From Desulfobacteraceae bacterium (GTDB lineage: Bacteria > Desulfobacterota > Desulfobacteria > Desulfobacterales > JAABSP01): a stretch of DNA of 35,723 bases. This document shows, in pieces, positions 1-8,945 of the stretch. The first letter of the stretch is position 1. Each line of letters begins with the position of its first letter. The translations under genes and the position numbers were made by a program. The stretch lies in contig JAABTM010000018.1 in assembly GCA_011389855.1 (NCBI GenBank), forward strand, positions 1 through 35,723, read 5' to 3'. The notes beneath the pieces are model-generated. The model saw nothing but the letters and a program-made list of their open reading frames with translations. It ran no database searches and had not been told where the DNA came from.

Positions 1-977
1 TGCCGGATAGCGAATTCAAAAAGGGGGGCCGGATCATGAGTTCCACCGGCGCGCTGGCGCTTCCCGACATCCCCGAAACGCTCCTGGTGGTGGGGGGCGG
101 CTATGTGGGCGTCGAACTCGGGTCGGTCTACGCCAGCCTGGGGAGCAAAGTGACCCTGGTGGAGATGGCCGACCGGCTCATGGCCGGGGCGGACAAGGAT
201 CTGGTGAAACCGCTCCTGAAGAAGCTGGAGGAGAGTTTCGAGGCGATCCACACCGAAACGAAGGTGTCGTCCATGGAAGAGGAGGACGACGGCGTCAAGG
301 TCACCTTCGAAGGCGGCCCGGAGGAATCGGAACAGCGGTTCGACCGAGTCCTGGTGGCCATCGGCCGGCGGCCCAATTCAGCCGATATCGGCCTCGACAA
401 GACGGACGTGGAGACCGACGACAAGGGCTTCATTCAGGTGGACGAAAAACGGCGGACCGCCGAAAAACGGATCTACGCCGTGGGCGACGTGGTGGGCGGC
501 GTCATGCTGGCCCACAAGGGGATGTACGAAGGCAAGGTGGCCGCCGAAGTGATCGCCGGCGAACCCTCGGCCTTCGACGTCCAGGCCATCCCCGCGGTGG
601 TCTACACCGACCCCCAGATCGCCTGGTGCGGCCTCACCGAAGCCGAAGCCAAAGAACAAGGCCGGAACGTCAAGGTGGGCCGCTTCCCCTGGTCCGCCTC
701 GGGCCGGGCCGCCTCCATGGGCCTCCGCCAGGGGTTGACCAAGATGATCCTGGACGCCGAGACCGAACGGGTCCTGGGCGTCGGCATCGTGGGCCGGGAG
801 GCCGGCGAGATGATTTCGGAAGGGGTTTTGGCCGTGGAGATGGGGGCGCTGGCGGAGGATCTGGCGCTGAGCATTCATCCCCATCCGACGTTGTCGGAAG
901 GGGAGGGAGAGGCGGCCGAAGCCTTTCTGGGAAAGTCGACGCATATTTTGCCCAAAAAGAAGAAGGAAAAGAAATAA
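1..977 (+). CDS. lpdA: Dihydrolipoamide dehydrogenase (E3), 3' part; 5' end outside window
   Basis: FAD- and NAD-dependent flavoprotein that reoxidises dihydrolipoamide in 2-oxoacid dehydrogenase or glycine cleavage complexes. The reading frame is open from base 3, upstream of the first ATG at 36, and those codons read PDSEFKKGGRIM, so the ATG at 36 is internal and the true start lies off the left edge. Visible parts are the NAD-binding Rossmann motif (VVGGGYVGVELG), the FAD-contacting AVGDVVGG segment, and the dimerisation domain ending in the catalytic His-Glu signature (HPHPTLSE). The redox-active CxxxxC near the N-terminus is off-window, so it cannot be checked and a close relative such as mercuric reductase cannot be fully excluded. 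The HPHPT motif favours Lpd. The protein ends in an odd Lys-rich tail (KKKKEKK). The next gene starts 42 bases downstream. Confidence 0.9.
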   Translation, partial: PDSEFKKGGRIMSSTGALALPDIPETLLVVGGGYVGVELGSVYASLGSKVTLVEMADRLMAGADKDLVKPLLKKLEESFEAIHTETKVSSMEEEDDGVKVTFEGGPEESEQRFDRVLVAIGRRPNSADIGLDKTDVETDDKGFIQVDEKRRTAEKRIYAVGDVVGGVMLAHKGMYEGKVAAEVIAGEPSAFDVQAIPAVVYTDPQIAWCGLTEAEAKEQGRNVKVGRFPWSASGRAASMGLRQGLTKMILDAETERVLGVGIVGREAGEMISEGVLAVEMGALAEDLALSIHPHPTLSEGEGEAAEAFLGKSTHILPKKKKEKK

Positions 978-1019
978 CTTCAAAGAAATTCGGCCTGAGC
1001 GCCGAAAAAGGGAAAGCCC

Positions 1020-1520
1020 ATGTCTATCAGAAAACGGATCTACGTACTTGCTCTGTGGACTCTGCCCCTCTGGCTTATCGCAGTCGCCGGGTGCAAGCCG
1101 GGCCTCATCGGGCCGGAGAAAGTCCCGCCCCAAAACCGCATCATGCTCGCCGGAGAGAGCGGCAGCGGCGCCTGGGACACCAACGACCTGGTGGTCGGCT
1201 ATCAGTACCGGCGGGAGCCGGGACGGTTGACGATATCGGGAGAGATCGAATTTTTCGGCGGCGTCTCCAACTTCGATGCTTTTGAACGCTTTTCCCTGAC
1301 GCTTTACCTGCTGAATGAAGCAGGAGACATTATCGGCAACAGACGAATCGCCGCCGCCGGCTATTACAAGGAGGTCAAACCGATCTCCTTCGACCGAACG
1401 ATTCAATTACCGGATGGCACCGTGGCAATGGCCTTCGGTTACAACGGAACGGTTGTCAGTGGCGGAAGCGGAGACGACGGGGGGAGCAGCTGGCAATTTT
1501 GGGAGACGCCAGGAGACTGA
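1020..1520 (+). CDS. Small predicted lipoprotein of unknown function
   Basis: A 166-residue protein with a basic start (MSIRKR), a hydrophobic stretch and a lipobox ending VAGC at Cys25, which predicts export and lipid attachment. The mature part is mostly beta-type sequence, with a Gly/Ser-rich patch near the C-terminus (SGGSGDDGGSS). I do not recognise a family. It follows lpdA by 42 bases on the same strand and is closed by a hairpin terminator, so it could be the last gene of that transcript. The ribosome-binding site is weak (AAAGGGAAAG upstream of the ATG). The overlapping ORFs in other frames here are shadows. Confidence 0.7.
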   Translation: MSIRKRIYVLALWTLPLWLIAVAGCKPGLIGPEKVPPQNRIMLAGESGSGAWDTNDLVVGYQYRREPGRLTISGEIEFFGGVSNFDAFERFSLTLYLLNEAGDIIGNRRIAAAGYYKEVKPISFDRTIQLPDGTVAMAFGYNGTVVSGGSGDDGGSSWQFWETPGD

Positions 1521-1545
1521 CGCGCTCCCATATTCTCTTTTCAAA

Positions 1546-1582
1546 CATCCCCCGGCGATGGTCTTCGGGGGATGCGCTTTTC
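1546..1582 (+). terminator. Hairpin terminator between convergent genes
   Basis: Perfect 9-bp inverted repeat CATCCCCCG / CGGGGGATG (1546-1554 and 1566-1574) with an 11-base loop, followed by CGCTTTTCT on the + strand. It lies between the lipoprotein gene and the converging MBL-fold gene, so it probably ends the + transcript and may act in both directions. Confidence 0.75.
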
Positions 1583-2208
1583 TACCGCCCCCCCACAAAC
1601 GGATTGAACTTCTTCTCCTGCGCCACGGAGGTCTCGGGCCCGTGGCCGGAGTAGACCACCGTGTCGTCCCCCAACGGAAAAATCTTGTTTTTCACCGACG
1701 CGATGAGGGTTTCGAAATCGCCGCCGGGGAGATCGGTGCGGCCGATGGAGCCGGAAAAGAGAAGATCCCCCACAAAGACCATGCCGTCGGTGTGGAGGGA
1801 CACGCCGCCGGGGCTGTGGCCGGGGGTGTGAAGGACGTTCAGGGTGATGTTGCCGAAGGTGATCTTGTCGCCGTCCTCCAGGGTCTTGTCGGGTTCCGGG
1901 GAGTTGTCCGCCGAGAGGCCGAAGGAAGAGGCCGCCGCCGACAGTTGGCTGAGCATGGGGGCGTCGCCCGAATGGATGTAGAGCGGCGCGCCCGTGGCCG
2001 CCTTGAGTTTCCGGTTGCCGCCCACATGGTCGAAGTGGCCGTGGGTGTTGATGATGTGCTTGACCGTCAGCTTTTCCTCGGCCAGGGCCAGCAGGATCCG
2101 GTCCGTCTCGTCGCCGGGATCGATCACCGCCGCCTCGCGGGTTTCTTCGCATCCGAGGATGTAGCAGTTGGCCATGATGGGCCCGAGGGCCATTTGCTTG
2201 AGGATCAT
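1582..2208 (-). CDS. MBL-fold metallo-hydrolase (glyoxalase II-like)
   Basis: A 208-residue metallo-beta-lactamase-fold hydrolase. It carries the binuclear metal signature THGHFDHVGG near residue 55, a later metal-ligand HTPGHSPGG, the GDLLFSGSIGRTDLPGGD aspartate segment and the C-terminal GHGP histidine. This layout is typical of short glyoxalase II-like enzymes that hydrolyse thioesters such as S-lactoylglutathione, but the true substrate cannot be read from the sequence. I chose the ATG at 2208 over the upstream start at 2253 because it has a strong AAGGAG site eight bases before it and the protein then begins MILKQMALGPIMANCYI, as in the family. It is a single gene facing the lipoprotein. 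Confidence 0.88.
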   Translation of the reverse strand: MILKQMALGPIMANCYILGCEETREAAVIDPGDETDRILLALAEEKLTVKHIINTHGHFDHVGGNRKLKAATGAPLYIHSGDAPMLSQLSAAASSFGLSADNSPEPDKTLEDGDKITFGNITLNVLHTPGHSPGGVSLHTDGMVFVGDLLFSGSIGRTDLPGGDFETLIASVKNKIFPLGDDTVVYSGHGPETSVAQEKKFNPFVGGR

Positions 2209-2494
2209 GTTGATCTCCTTTTTTTTGAAGGGACAAAGCAAACTGAGCCCCACCCCATTCTAAATTCTAAGGTGATTTTCTGGAATTAACGAACCATTTC
2301 CAATGAGTGCTCGATTTGATTTCTATTAAAATCGAGCAGCCCCGCAGCCTCGGGTTGAAACCCAAGGCTGAACCCGTAAAACCGGCTGAAAGACGGTTAT
2401 GGCTGTCGTGGGCATATTTCAACCCAAGGCGGGGCGGCCAAGGCGTCGGACTTCCATTTCCGTAATTCACCCACGTTAAATCAGATAAAACGCC
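2209..2494. repeat. Non-coding spacer with two hairpin-forming inverted repeats
   Basis: No credible gene lies here. The spacer is more AT-rich than its surroundings. It holds a 9-bp perfect inverted repeat (GCTCGATTT at 2309-2317 and AAATCGAGC at 2329-2337) and, just after it, an 11-bp near-perfect one (AGCCTCGGGTT at 2346-2356 and AACCCAAGGCT at 2359-2369, one mismatch). A variant of the second (TTTCAACCCAAGGC) recurs at about 2418-2431. This resembles an interspersed palindromic (REP-like) element. A 67-codon ORF across it is judged spurious. Confidence 0.5.
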
Positions 2495-2794
2495 TCACTG
2501 TCCAGGGGAATCCTTGTCGTCCGACGCCACGCGGTCCCTGGCCTGCTGGATCAGCTCCACCAGGGATGCCGCCTTGGGTTTGGGCTGGGCCGCGGAGAGG
2601 CGCTGGAACGCCTCGGCCGTCAGCCGGTCCCGGAAATAGGACGCCACGTCGAAGATCTCCCACCAGCAGTCGAGCACCTTGGTACATCGTCCGTCTTCGC
2701 CGTCGCAGTGCTGGCGACAGTAGCCGAAGGCCACGGGGTGACCCAGCCGGGGGCATCGGCGCTCCAGGGCGTCGGGATCGTCGGTCGCGTTCAT
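2495..2794 (-). CDS. Small Cys-rich protein coupled to trpB2, function unknown
   Basis: A 99-residue soluble protein whose first half holds a compact cluster of cysteines and a histidine (RRCPRLGHPVAFGYCRQHC, then GRCTKVLDCWW). That looks like a small metal or iron-sulfur binding module. The second half is helical with no clear motif. The ATG overlaps the trpB2 stop by one base (TGATG), so translation is probably coupled. The pattern CPxLGH...YCR...C...DCW recalls short uncharacterised proteins of sulfate-reducing bacteria, but I cannot name a family. It is the last gene of the rib-nusB-trpB2 series. Confidence 0.72.
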   Translation of the reverse strand: MNATDDPDALERRCPRLGHPVAFGYCRQHCDGEDGRCTKVLDCWWEIFDVASYFRDRLTAEAFQRLSAAQPKPKAASLVELIQQARDRVASDDKDSPGQ

Positions 2795-4170
2795 CACCGG
2801 CTTTTGAGCACGGCCGGTTTCGGATGATTCGCAAAGACTTTTTCGGCCTCCGACAGCTCCGCGTCCGAGAGGACCTCGTTTTGAAGTTCGTTGGCGAAAT
2901 ACCGCTCATAAGCCCCGAGGTCGAGGAGGCCGTGGCCGCTCCAGTTGACCAGGATCACCTTCTCCTTGCCCTCTTCTTTGGCCTTTTTGGCTTCGTCGAT
3001 GACGCAGGCCAGGGCGTGGGTGGTTTCGGGCGCGGGAATGTGGCCCTCGGTGCGGGCGAACAGGGCGCCGGCCTCGTAGGCGGAAAGCTGGGTGACGGAT
3101 CTCGGGGAGATGAGTCCTTCGGCGGCCAACTGGCTCACCGTGGGCGCCATGCCGTGGTATCGCAGCCCCCCGGCGTGGAAGGGGGGCGGCACGAAGGCGT
3201 GGCCCAGGCTGTGCATGGGCAGAAGGGGCGTGTATTTGGCCGTATCGCCGTGGTCGTAGACAAAGGGGGCCCGGGTCAGGGTGGGACAGGCCGCCGGCTC
3301 CACGGGATAAATTTCCAGGTCCTTGCCGTTGATCTTGTCCAGGACGAAGGGGAAGGCCAGGCCCGCGAAGTTGCTGCCGCCGCCGGCGCAACCGATGACG
3401 ATGTCGGGATACTCGCCCACCAGGTCCATCTGCTTTTTGGCCTCCAGGCCCATGATGGTCTGGTGAAGCATCACATGGTTGAGAACGCTGCCCAGGGAGT
3501 AGCGGGTTTCGCCGGTCACGTCGCTCACCGCCGCTTCCACGGCCTCGCTGATGGCGATGCCGAGGCTGCCGGGGGTGTTGGGATCCCGCTCCAGGGCATC
3601 CCGACCCGCCTTGGTCTCGGTGGAGGGGCTGGCGACGCACTTGCCGCACCAGGCCTCCATCATCGATTTCCGGTAGGGTTTCTGGTCGAAGGAGATGCGG
3701 ACCATGAAGACCTTGCACTCCAGGCCGTACTGGCAGCAGGCGAAGGAGAGCGCGCTTCCCCACTGGCCGGCGCCCGTCTCGGTGGTGATCTTCTTGATGC
3801 CGAAAACCTTGTTGTAATAGGCCTGGGGCACGGCGGTGTTGGGTTTGTGGCTGCCCGGCGGGCTGACGCTTTCGTTCTTGAAGTAGATCCGGGCCGGGGT
3901 CCCCAGGGCTTTTTCCAGGTTGAGGGCCCGCACCATCGGCGACGGCCGCCAGATGCTCAGCACCCGCAGCACCTCGTCGGGAATGTCGATCCACCGCTCG
4001 GTGGAGACCTCCTGTTCGATGAGATTCATGGGGAAGACCGGCGCCAGGTCTTCGGGTTTGACGGGGTTTCCGTCCGGTCCCAGGGGCGGGTTCAGTTTGA
4101 TGTCCGCCAGGATGTTGTACCACTGCCGCGGGATCTCCCCCTCCTTCAACATGATCTTCCGTGCTTCCAT
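2794..4170 (-). CDS. trpB: TrpB2-type tryptophan synthase beta chain
   Basis: A 458-residue PLP enzyme of the TrpB2 subfamily, which makes L-tryptophan from indole and serine, often without a fixed alpha partner. The PLP-lysine motif is [11 protein letters not shown] near residue 107 and the phosphate-binding loop is [11 protein letters not shown] near residue 260. The length and the N-terminal extension ([12 protein letters not shown]) fit TrpB2, not the roughly 400-residue TrpB1. No trpA lies beside it. It sits between nusB and a Cys-rich small gene, which suggests indole salvage and not the main trp operon. The start at 4170 has a GAGG site upstream. A second ATG at codon 7 is possible. 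Confidence 0.92.
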   Translation of the reverse strand: MEARKIMLKEGEIPRQWYNILADIKLNPPLGPDGNPVKPEDLAPVFPMNLIEQEVSTERWIDIPDEVLRVLSIWRPSPMVRALNLEKALGTPARIYFKNESVSPPGSHKPNTAVPQAYYNKVFGIKKITTETGAGQWGSALSFACCQYGLECKVFMVRISFDQKPYRKSMMEAWCGKCVASPSTETKAGRDALERDPNTPGSLGIAISEAVEAAVSDVTGETRYSLGSVLNHVMLHQTIMGLEAKKQMDLVGEYPDIVIGCAGGGSNFAGLAFPFVLDKINGKDLEIYPVEPAACPTLTRAPFVYDHGDTAKYTPLLPMHSLGHAFVPPPFHAGGLRYHGMAPTVSQLAAEGLISPRSVTQLSAYEAGALFARTEGHIPAPETTHALACVIDEAKKAKEEGKEKVILVNWSGHGLLDLGAYERYFANELQNEVLSDAELSEAEKVFANHPKPAVLKSR

Positions 4171-4191
4171 TAGATGCCTCTTTTCGAATGT

Positions 4192-4644
4192 TTAAGCGGA
4201 TTTATCTGAATCGGCCTTCTCCAGGCCCTCGATCTCCCCCCGTTCGATGGCCAGCCTTACGCTGTCCAGAATCCCGTTGATGAAGGCGCCCGATTCCTCG
4301 GCGCCGAACTTTTTCCCGGCGTTGATGGCCTCGTTGATGGAGACCTTGGACGGGATATCGGGACAGTAGAGCAGTTCGTACACGCCGATGCGCAGGACGT
4401 TTCGGTCGACGCCGGATATGCGGTGGAGCTTCCAGTGGGCGGAAAACCGTTCGATGGCGCCATCGATCACCGCCCGTTGGGCCACGATGCCGTTGACCAG
4501 GGTATCGAAAAACCCGACGGCGCTCCGGGGCGGGTTGAAATTATCCCGGAACCGTTGCGCCATCTCCGGCGACATGTCCCGGTGCGCATCCATAAAAAAA
4601 AGCGCCTGAAGCGCCAGCTCTCGCGAGCGGGTTCGAACTCCCAT
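4192..4644 (-). CDS. nusB: Transcription antitermination factor NusB
   Basis: A 150-residue all-helical RNA-binding protein that, with NusE/S10, binds boxA RNA in rRNA antitermination complexes. Family hallmarks are the N-terminal RTRSRELALQALF, the central DRNVLRIGVYELLY and the C-terminal INEAINAGKKFGAEESGAFINGILD. The length is normal. The start lies 10 bases after the ribH stop with no strong ribosome-binding site, so translation may depend on ribH. The ribH-nusB order is a common bacterial arrangement. Confidence 0.95.
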   Translation of the reverse strand: MGVRTRSRELALQALFFMDAHRDMSPEMAQRFRDNFNPPRSAVGFFDTLVNGIVAQRAVIDGAIERFSAHWKLHRISGVDRNVLRIGVYELLYCPDIPSKVSINEAINAGKKFGAEESGAFINGILDSVRLAIERGEIEGLEKADSDKSA

Positions 4645-4654
4645 GGGTCTGTTG

Positions 4655-5128
<474 letters not shown>

Positions 5129-5160
5129 GTCAGGTTCTCCATATTGTATAAGTTTGGCGC

Positions 5161-6375
5161 TTAAGGATTGGCGTCGATGTTGAGCATGTGGCCCATCTTG
5201 AGTTTTTTGCACTCCAGGTAGCACCGGTTGAACTCGTTGGGCTCGATCTCGATGGGCACCTGCTCCTCGATGCTCAGGCCGTAGCCCTGGAGCCCCACCA
5301 TCTTCTTGGGGTTGTTGGTGATGAGCCGCATTTTCCGGATGCCCAGGGCCACCAGGATCTGGGCCCCGATGCCGTAGTTTCTCAGGTCCGACTTGAAGCC
5401 GAGCTGTTCGTTGGCCTCCACGGTATCGTACCCCTGGTCCTGGAGGGCATACGCCTTGATCTTGTTGACCAGCCCGATGCCGCGTCCCTCCTGGCGCATG
5501 TAGAGGAGCACGCCGGCCCCCTCCTTATCCATCATTTCCATGGCCTTTTTCATCTGATCGCCGCAGTCGCACCGCATGGACCCGAAGATGTCGCCGGTGA
5601 GGCATTCGGAGTGGACCCGCACCAGGATCGGTTTTTCCGGATCGATTTCCCCTTTGATCATGGCGATGTTGAGGACATCCTCGATATCGTTTTCAAAGAC
5701 CTCGATCTTGAATTCTCCGGCGAACTCGGTGGGAATGACGCTTTGGGCGGCCCGCCGCACGAAGGATTCCTTGCGCATCCGGTATTCGATGAGATCGGCG
5801 ATGGTGCAGATGCCGATGCCGTGCTTTTCGGAAAATTTCTCCAGGGCCGGCATCCGGGCCATGGTGCCGTCCTCGTCCATGATCTCGCAGATGACGCCGG
5901 CGGGCTTGAGACCGGCCAGCCGGGCCAGGTCCACCGCCCCTTCGGTCTGGCCGGACCGGACCATGACGCCGCCGTTTCTCGCCCGGAGGGGAAAGACGTG
6001 GCCGGGCCGGACGATGTCGTGGGGTTTGGCGTCGTCGGCCACGGCCGCCAGAATGGTGGTGGCGCGGTCGGCGGCGGAAATGCCGGTGGTCACGCCCTTT
6101 CGGGCCTCGATGGAGACCGTGAAGCCGGTATGGAACCGGGAGGTGTTGTTCTCCACCATCAGCGGCAGTTCCAGGGCGTCGATCTTTTCGCCCGTCATGG
6201 GCAGGCAGATGAGTCCCCGGCCGTGTTTGGCCATGAAATTGATCGCCTCCGGGGTCACCATTTCGGCGGCCATGGTCAGGTCGCCTTCGTTTTCGCGGTC
6301 CTCGTCATCCACCAGGATGACCATTTTGCCCGCCTTGATCTCTTCGATGGCCTTTTCGATGCTAAGGATTGGCAT
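5161..6375 (-). CDS. ribBA: Bifunctional DHBP synthase / GTP cyclohydrolase II
   Basis: A 404-residue fusion that supplies both riboflavin precursors. The N-terminal half is 3,4-dihydroxy-2-butanone 4-phosphate synthase, with its acidic metal site in [12 protein letters not shown]. The C-terminal half is GTP cyclohydrolase II, with zinc cysteines in [18 protein letters not shown], the RQEGRGIGL motif, and [16 protein letters not shown]. Both active sites look intact. The start at 6375 ([19 protein letters not shown]) is preferred over a TTG seven codons upstream. Its GGAG site is about 13 bases away, which is rather far. It sits between ribE and ribH. Confidence 0.95.
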   Translation of the reverse strand: MPILSIEKAIEEIKAGKMVILVDDEDRENEGDLTMAAEMVTPEAINFMAKHGRGLICLPMTGEKIDALELPLMVENNTSRFHTGFTVSIEARKGVTTGISAADRATTILAAVADDAKPHDIVRPGHVFPLRARNGGVMVRSGQTEGAVDLARLAGLKPAGVICEIMDEDGTMARMPALEKFSEKHGIGICTIADLIEYRMRKESFVRRAAQSVIPTEFAGEFKIEVFENDIEDVLNIAMIKGEIDPEKPILVRVHSECLTGDIFGSMRCDCGDQMKKAMEMMDKEGAGVLLYMRQEGRGIGLVNKIKAYALQDQGYDTVEANEQLGFKSDLRNYGIGAQILVALGIRKMRLITNNPKKMVGLQGYGLSIEEQVPIEIEPNEFNRCYLECKKLKMGHMLNIDANP

Positions 6376-6471
6376 GGGGTTTACATCGCTCCACAAAACC
6401 GATGGGTCGGTTTATTCCTTGAATATTTGAGGTATACAATCGTTCAGGACAGGCGGCTCCGTCGCCGCCGT

Positions 6472-7128
6472 TCAGAGGAATCCGGTCCTTGCCAGCAACT
6501 GGCGGTCGATTCCGGACCCCGCTTCTTTATCCCTTTGTTTTCGCTCTAAAAACTTCTCGACATACTTGCCGATCATGTCGGCTTCGAGGTTAACAGAGTC
6601 CCCGGCCTTTTTCAAGCCCACCGTGGTGAGGGCGGCGGTATGGGGGATGATGCTCACCTCGAAAAAATCCGCGCCGCACCGGTTGATGGTGAGGCTCACG
6701 CCGTCCACGGCGATGGACCCTTTTTCGATGGCGTACCGGGCGATCTCCGGGGGCGCGTCGATGACCACCAGAATGGCGTTGCCCGCGGGGGTCTTGCCGC
6801 GGACGGCGCCGAGGCCGTCGATGTGGCCCGACACCAGATGGCCGTCGAGCCGGTCCGAGAGGCGGAGCGCCCTTTCCAGATTGACCCGCTCCCCGGTCCG
6901 GGCCCGGCCGAAGGTGGACCGGGACAGGGTTTCGGGGGAGACGTCCGCGGTGAAGGCCCGGTCGTCCATGGAGACGGCCGTCAGGCAGGCGCCGCTGACG
7001 GCGATGCTGTCGCCGATCTTCGTCCCCGCCAGGGAAAAATCGGACCCGATGGTAAACCGCTTGCCCCCTTCCGGCCCCGAATCGACGCCCCGTATCGTGC
7101 CCAGCCCTTCAATGATCCCCGTAAACAT
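6472..7128 (-). CDS. ribE: Riboflavin synthase (alpha chain)
   Basis: A 218-residue enzyme that dismutates two lumazine molecules into riboflavin. It begins MFTGIIEGLGTI and shows the internal duplication of two lumazine-binding barrels. The first contains SIAVSGACLTAV. The second contains GHLVSGHIDGLG and GSIAVDGVSLTIN. The length is normal. An AAGGAA ribosome-binding site precedes the ATG. This is the first gene behind the promoter at 7197-7225. The 60-base leader is too short for an FMN riboswitch, and no such element is visible. No ribD occurs in this window. Confidence 0.95.
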   Translation of the reverse strand: MFTGIIEGLGTIRGVDSGPEGGKRFTIGSDFSLAGTKIGDSIAVSGACLTAVSMDDRAFTADVSPETLSRSTFGRARTGERVNLERALRLSDRLDGHLVSGHIDGLGAVRGKTPAGNAILVVIDAPPEIARYAIEKGSIAVDGVSLTINRCGADFFEVSIIPHTAALTTVGLKKAGDSVNLEADMIGKYVEKFLERKQRDKEAGSGIDRQLLARTGFL

Positions 7129-7196
7129 GCCGTGTGTGTTTCCTTCCGATCTCCTGTATTCCGGAGGCTCCGCTCCCCGAAAAAAATCAAACGCTT

Positions 7197-7225
7197 CTTA
7201 TAACCTTCCCTCAAACGGAAGTCAA
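7197..7225 (-). promoter_or_regulatory. Sigma70-type promoter of the rib operon
   Basis: On the minus strand, TTGACT (7220-7225) and TATAAG (7197-7202) are separated by exactly 17 bases. The predicted transcription start is near 7190, about 60 bases before ribE. Confidence 0.6.
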
Positions 7226-7271
7226 AATAAAATTTTTCCGTTTCCCAACAGGCGTCCAAAGTCGAAACGGA

Positions 7272-7616
7272 TCAATCCAGCGCCAGGCTCAACCGGATCG
7301 CCCGGTTCACCGCATCCATTTTCGCCGAACCGAGGCGGCCCAGTTTTCTTTCCAGTCGTTCCCGAGAAACAGTCAGGATTTGACTGGTTGTCACAATGGA
7401 AGCGTTCTTCAGCCCGCCCTCTGGGGGATCTATCAGCACATTCATGGGGTACAATTTTATTTGGGAAGAAATGGCCGCGACGATTGTGGTTGGCGCTTTT
7501 TGATTGCCGATATCATTCTGGATCACCAGTGCCGGGCGACGCCCGGCCTGTTCGCTGCCCCGGGACGGATTCCAGTTAATGATCCATACATCGCCGCGTC
7601 GGGGAAAATCGCCCAT
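7272..7616 (-). CDS. MazF/PemK-family toxin (mRNA interferase)
   Basis: A 114-residue type II toxin of the MazF/PemK family, ribosome-independent ribonucleases that cut mRNA at short sites. Family features are the opening RRGDVWIINWNPSRGSEQAGRR (the strand and loop holding the GxEQ-type catalytic Arg region), RPALVIQND, TTIVAAISS and the C-terminal LGRLGSAKMDAVNRAIRLSLAL. The ATG at 7616 overlaps the antitoxin stop by one base (TGATG), so the TTG one codon upstream is not needed. Length and motifs look complete, so it is probably functional. Confidence 0.92.
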   Translation of the reverse strand: MGDFPRRGDVWIINWNPSRGSEQAGRRPALVIQNDIGNQKAPTTIVAAISSQIKLYPMNVLIDPPEGGLKNASIVTTSQILTVSRERLERKLGRLGSAKMDAVNRAIRLSLALD

Positions 7617-7846
7617 CAAAAAGTCTCCCTCTGAGCTTCAAATGTCAATTCAGCAAACGCTTTATTCTCCTCCCGCATCTCTTCGTACCCTTTGGCCATC
7701 TTCGCCTCGGTTTCTTTCTGGAGCCACAATTCGAGGGCCTGCTGGGCGATATGGCTTTTTTTCCTGTTGCCGGCCGCCGCAGCCTCTTCGATCGCTTGAT
7801 AAACATTCCGATCGATCGTAAGACTCAATTTGCGTTTCGTTTGCAT
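7616..7846 (-). CDS. Ribbon-helix-helix antitoxin partner of MazF
   Basis: A 76-residue antitoxin. The N-terminus (KRKLSLTIDRNVYQAIEEAA) is a ribbon-helix-helix DNA-binding segment, so it resembles CopG/MazE9-type antitoxins and not the swapped-hairpin MazE. The charged C-terminus should wrap and inhibit the toxin. A near-ideal AGGAGG site precedes the ATG. It lies first in the pair, and the promoter just upstream overlaps an inverted repeat, as expected for autoregulation. Confidence 0.88.
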   Translation of the reverse strand: MQTKRKLSLTIDRNVYQAIEEAAAAGNRKKSHIAQQALELWLQKETEAKMAKGYEEMREENKAFAELTFEAQRETF

Positions 7847-7881
7847 ATTTTATCCTCCTGAATCATCTTCCAAATAAGAGG

Positions 7882-7911
7882 ATAATATGGCATCCGATTG
7901 ATCGCGTCAAT
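7882..7911 (-). promoter_or_regulatory. Promoter and possible operator of the MazF antitoxin pair
   Basis: Minus-strand TTGACG (7905-7910) and TATTAT (7882-7887) with a 17-base spacer. The inverted repeat ATTGACGCGATCAAT (7897-7911) covers the -35 box and is a plausible antitoxin-binding operator. The operator role is inferred. The rest of 7847-8093 shows only the divergent upstream region of the Memo gene. Confidence 0.6.
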
Positions 7912-8093
7912 AAGGGTTTGCCTTAAAACCGCGTCTAAACGGAATTCAATGGAGAACCCGCGTTGACGCGGTCGGCGGAGGGCTTTTGCCCGGCAAAAAA
8001 GGCTTGCGCCGCCCGCCGGATTCGTGGTTAATTTCTAAAGAGCTGAAAATGCATCATGGTGCGTGAATTCAATCCAGCCAGGGAGGTCCTCAC

Positions 8094-8945
8094 ATGAAGG
8101 TCAGAAAAGCGGTTTTCGCGGGCAGTTGGTATCCCGCCGCCCCGGACGCCTGCGAAAACCAGATACAGGAGTTTTTGGAAGAAGCGCCCCCGATGCCGGA
8201 CGACGGCGGACGGCGGGTGGGCGGCATCGTGCCCCATGCCGGATGGGTGTTTTCCGGCGCCATCGCGTGCGGCGTCATCGCCAGCCTCAAAAACGGCGGC
8301 GCCCCGGATGTTATCGCCGTGTTCGGAAAACACCTGCCGCCGGGGGGGCCCAACTCCATCCTTGCGGAAGGCGCGGTGGAAACGCCGTTCGGCCCCATCG
8401 AGATCCGGACCGATCTGGCGGAGAGACTGGTGGAGCGGTTCCCGTTCCAGGTGGAATCCCCGGACCGGCCGGTTCAGGACAACACCATCGAACTCCAGCT
8501 CCCCTTCATCAAGTATTTCTTCCCGGACGCCAAACTGGTTCCCATGGGCGTGCCGCCGAGCCTCGGGTCGCTGAAAATCGGGGAAGCCGCGGCGGAAATC
8601 GCCGCCGAAGCGGGACTTAAACTCAAGGTGATCGGCTCCACCGACCTGACCCATTACGGGGCCAATTTCGGGTTCGAGCCCAAGGGGCGGGGCCGGGAGG
8701 CCGTGGACTGGGTCCGGTTCGAAAACGACCGGAAGGTCATCGAGGCCATGCTGGCCATGGATCCGGAAACGGTGATCCAACAGGCCCTGGACAACCACAA
8801 CGCCTGCTGCGGGGGCGCGGCCGCCACGGCCCTGGCCGCCGGAAAGGCCCTGGGCGCGACGGAGGCCGAGTCCGTGGCCTATGCCACGTCCTATGAAAAG
8901 AGTCCCGGCAGCAGTTTCGTCGGATACGTGGGCATCGTATTTTAA
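8094..8945 (+). CDS. amrB: Memo-family protein (AmmeMemoRadiSam system protein B)
   Basis: A 283-residue member of the Memo/AmrB family, related in fold to class III non-haem iron dioxygenases. Visible family motifs are the N-terminal FAGSWYPA, the metal-site PHAGWVFSG near residue 45, QDNTIELQLPF, STDLTHYG, and the late NHNACCGG and SFVGYVGIVF. In many bacteria and archaea this gene sits with an AMMECR1-like gene and a radical SAM gene. Neither is present here. Its stop overlaps the start of the HAD-AIR synthase gene (TAATG), so the two are probably co-translated. A good GGGAGG site lies 9 bases before the ATG. The biochemical role in bacteria is unsettled. Confidence 0.9.
   Translation: MKVRKAVFAGSWYPAAPDACENQIQEFLEEAPPMPDDGGRRVGGIVPHAGWVFSGAIACGVIASLKNGGAPDVIAVFGKHLPPGGPNSILAEGAVETPFGPIEIRTDLAERLVERFPFQVESPDRPVQDNTIELQLPFIKYFFPDAKLVPMGVPPSLGSLKIGEAAAEIAAEAGLKLKVIGSTDLTHYGANFGFEPKGRGREAVDWVRFENDRKVIEAMLAMDPETVIQQALDNHNACCGGAAATALAAGKALGATEAESVAYATSYEKSPGSSFVGYVGIVF

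Noticed and set aside
36-50. ATG at 36 as start of the dihydrolipoamide dehydrogenase
   Set aside because: The frame is open further upstream with conserved-looking residues, and the FAD-binding N-terminus would be missing, so the gene begins outside the window.
989-1006. TTCGGC/GCCGAA hairpin between lpdA and the lipoprotein as terminator
   Set aside because: The stem is only 6 bp and is followed by A-rich, not T-rich, sequence on the gene strand. It is too weak to call.
2267-2470. A 67-codon minus-strand ORF in the spacer
   Set aside because: It runs through inverted repeats, has no ribosome-binding site and no protein-like domain. It is better explained as repeat DNA.
7129-7271. Possible FMN riboswitch upstream of ribE
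   Set aside because: The predicted leader is only about 60 bases, and none of the conserved RFN element blocks are visible.
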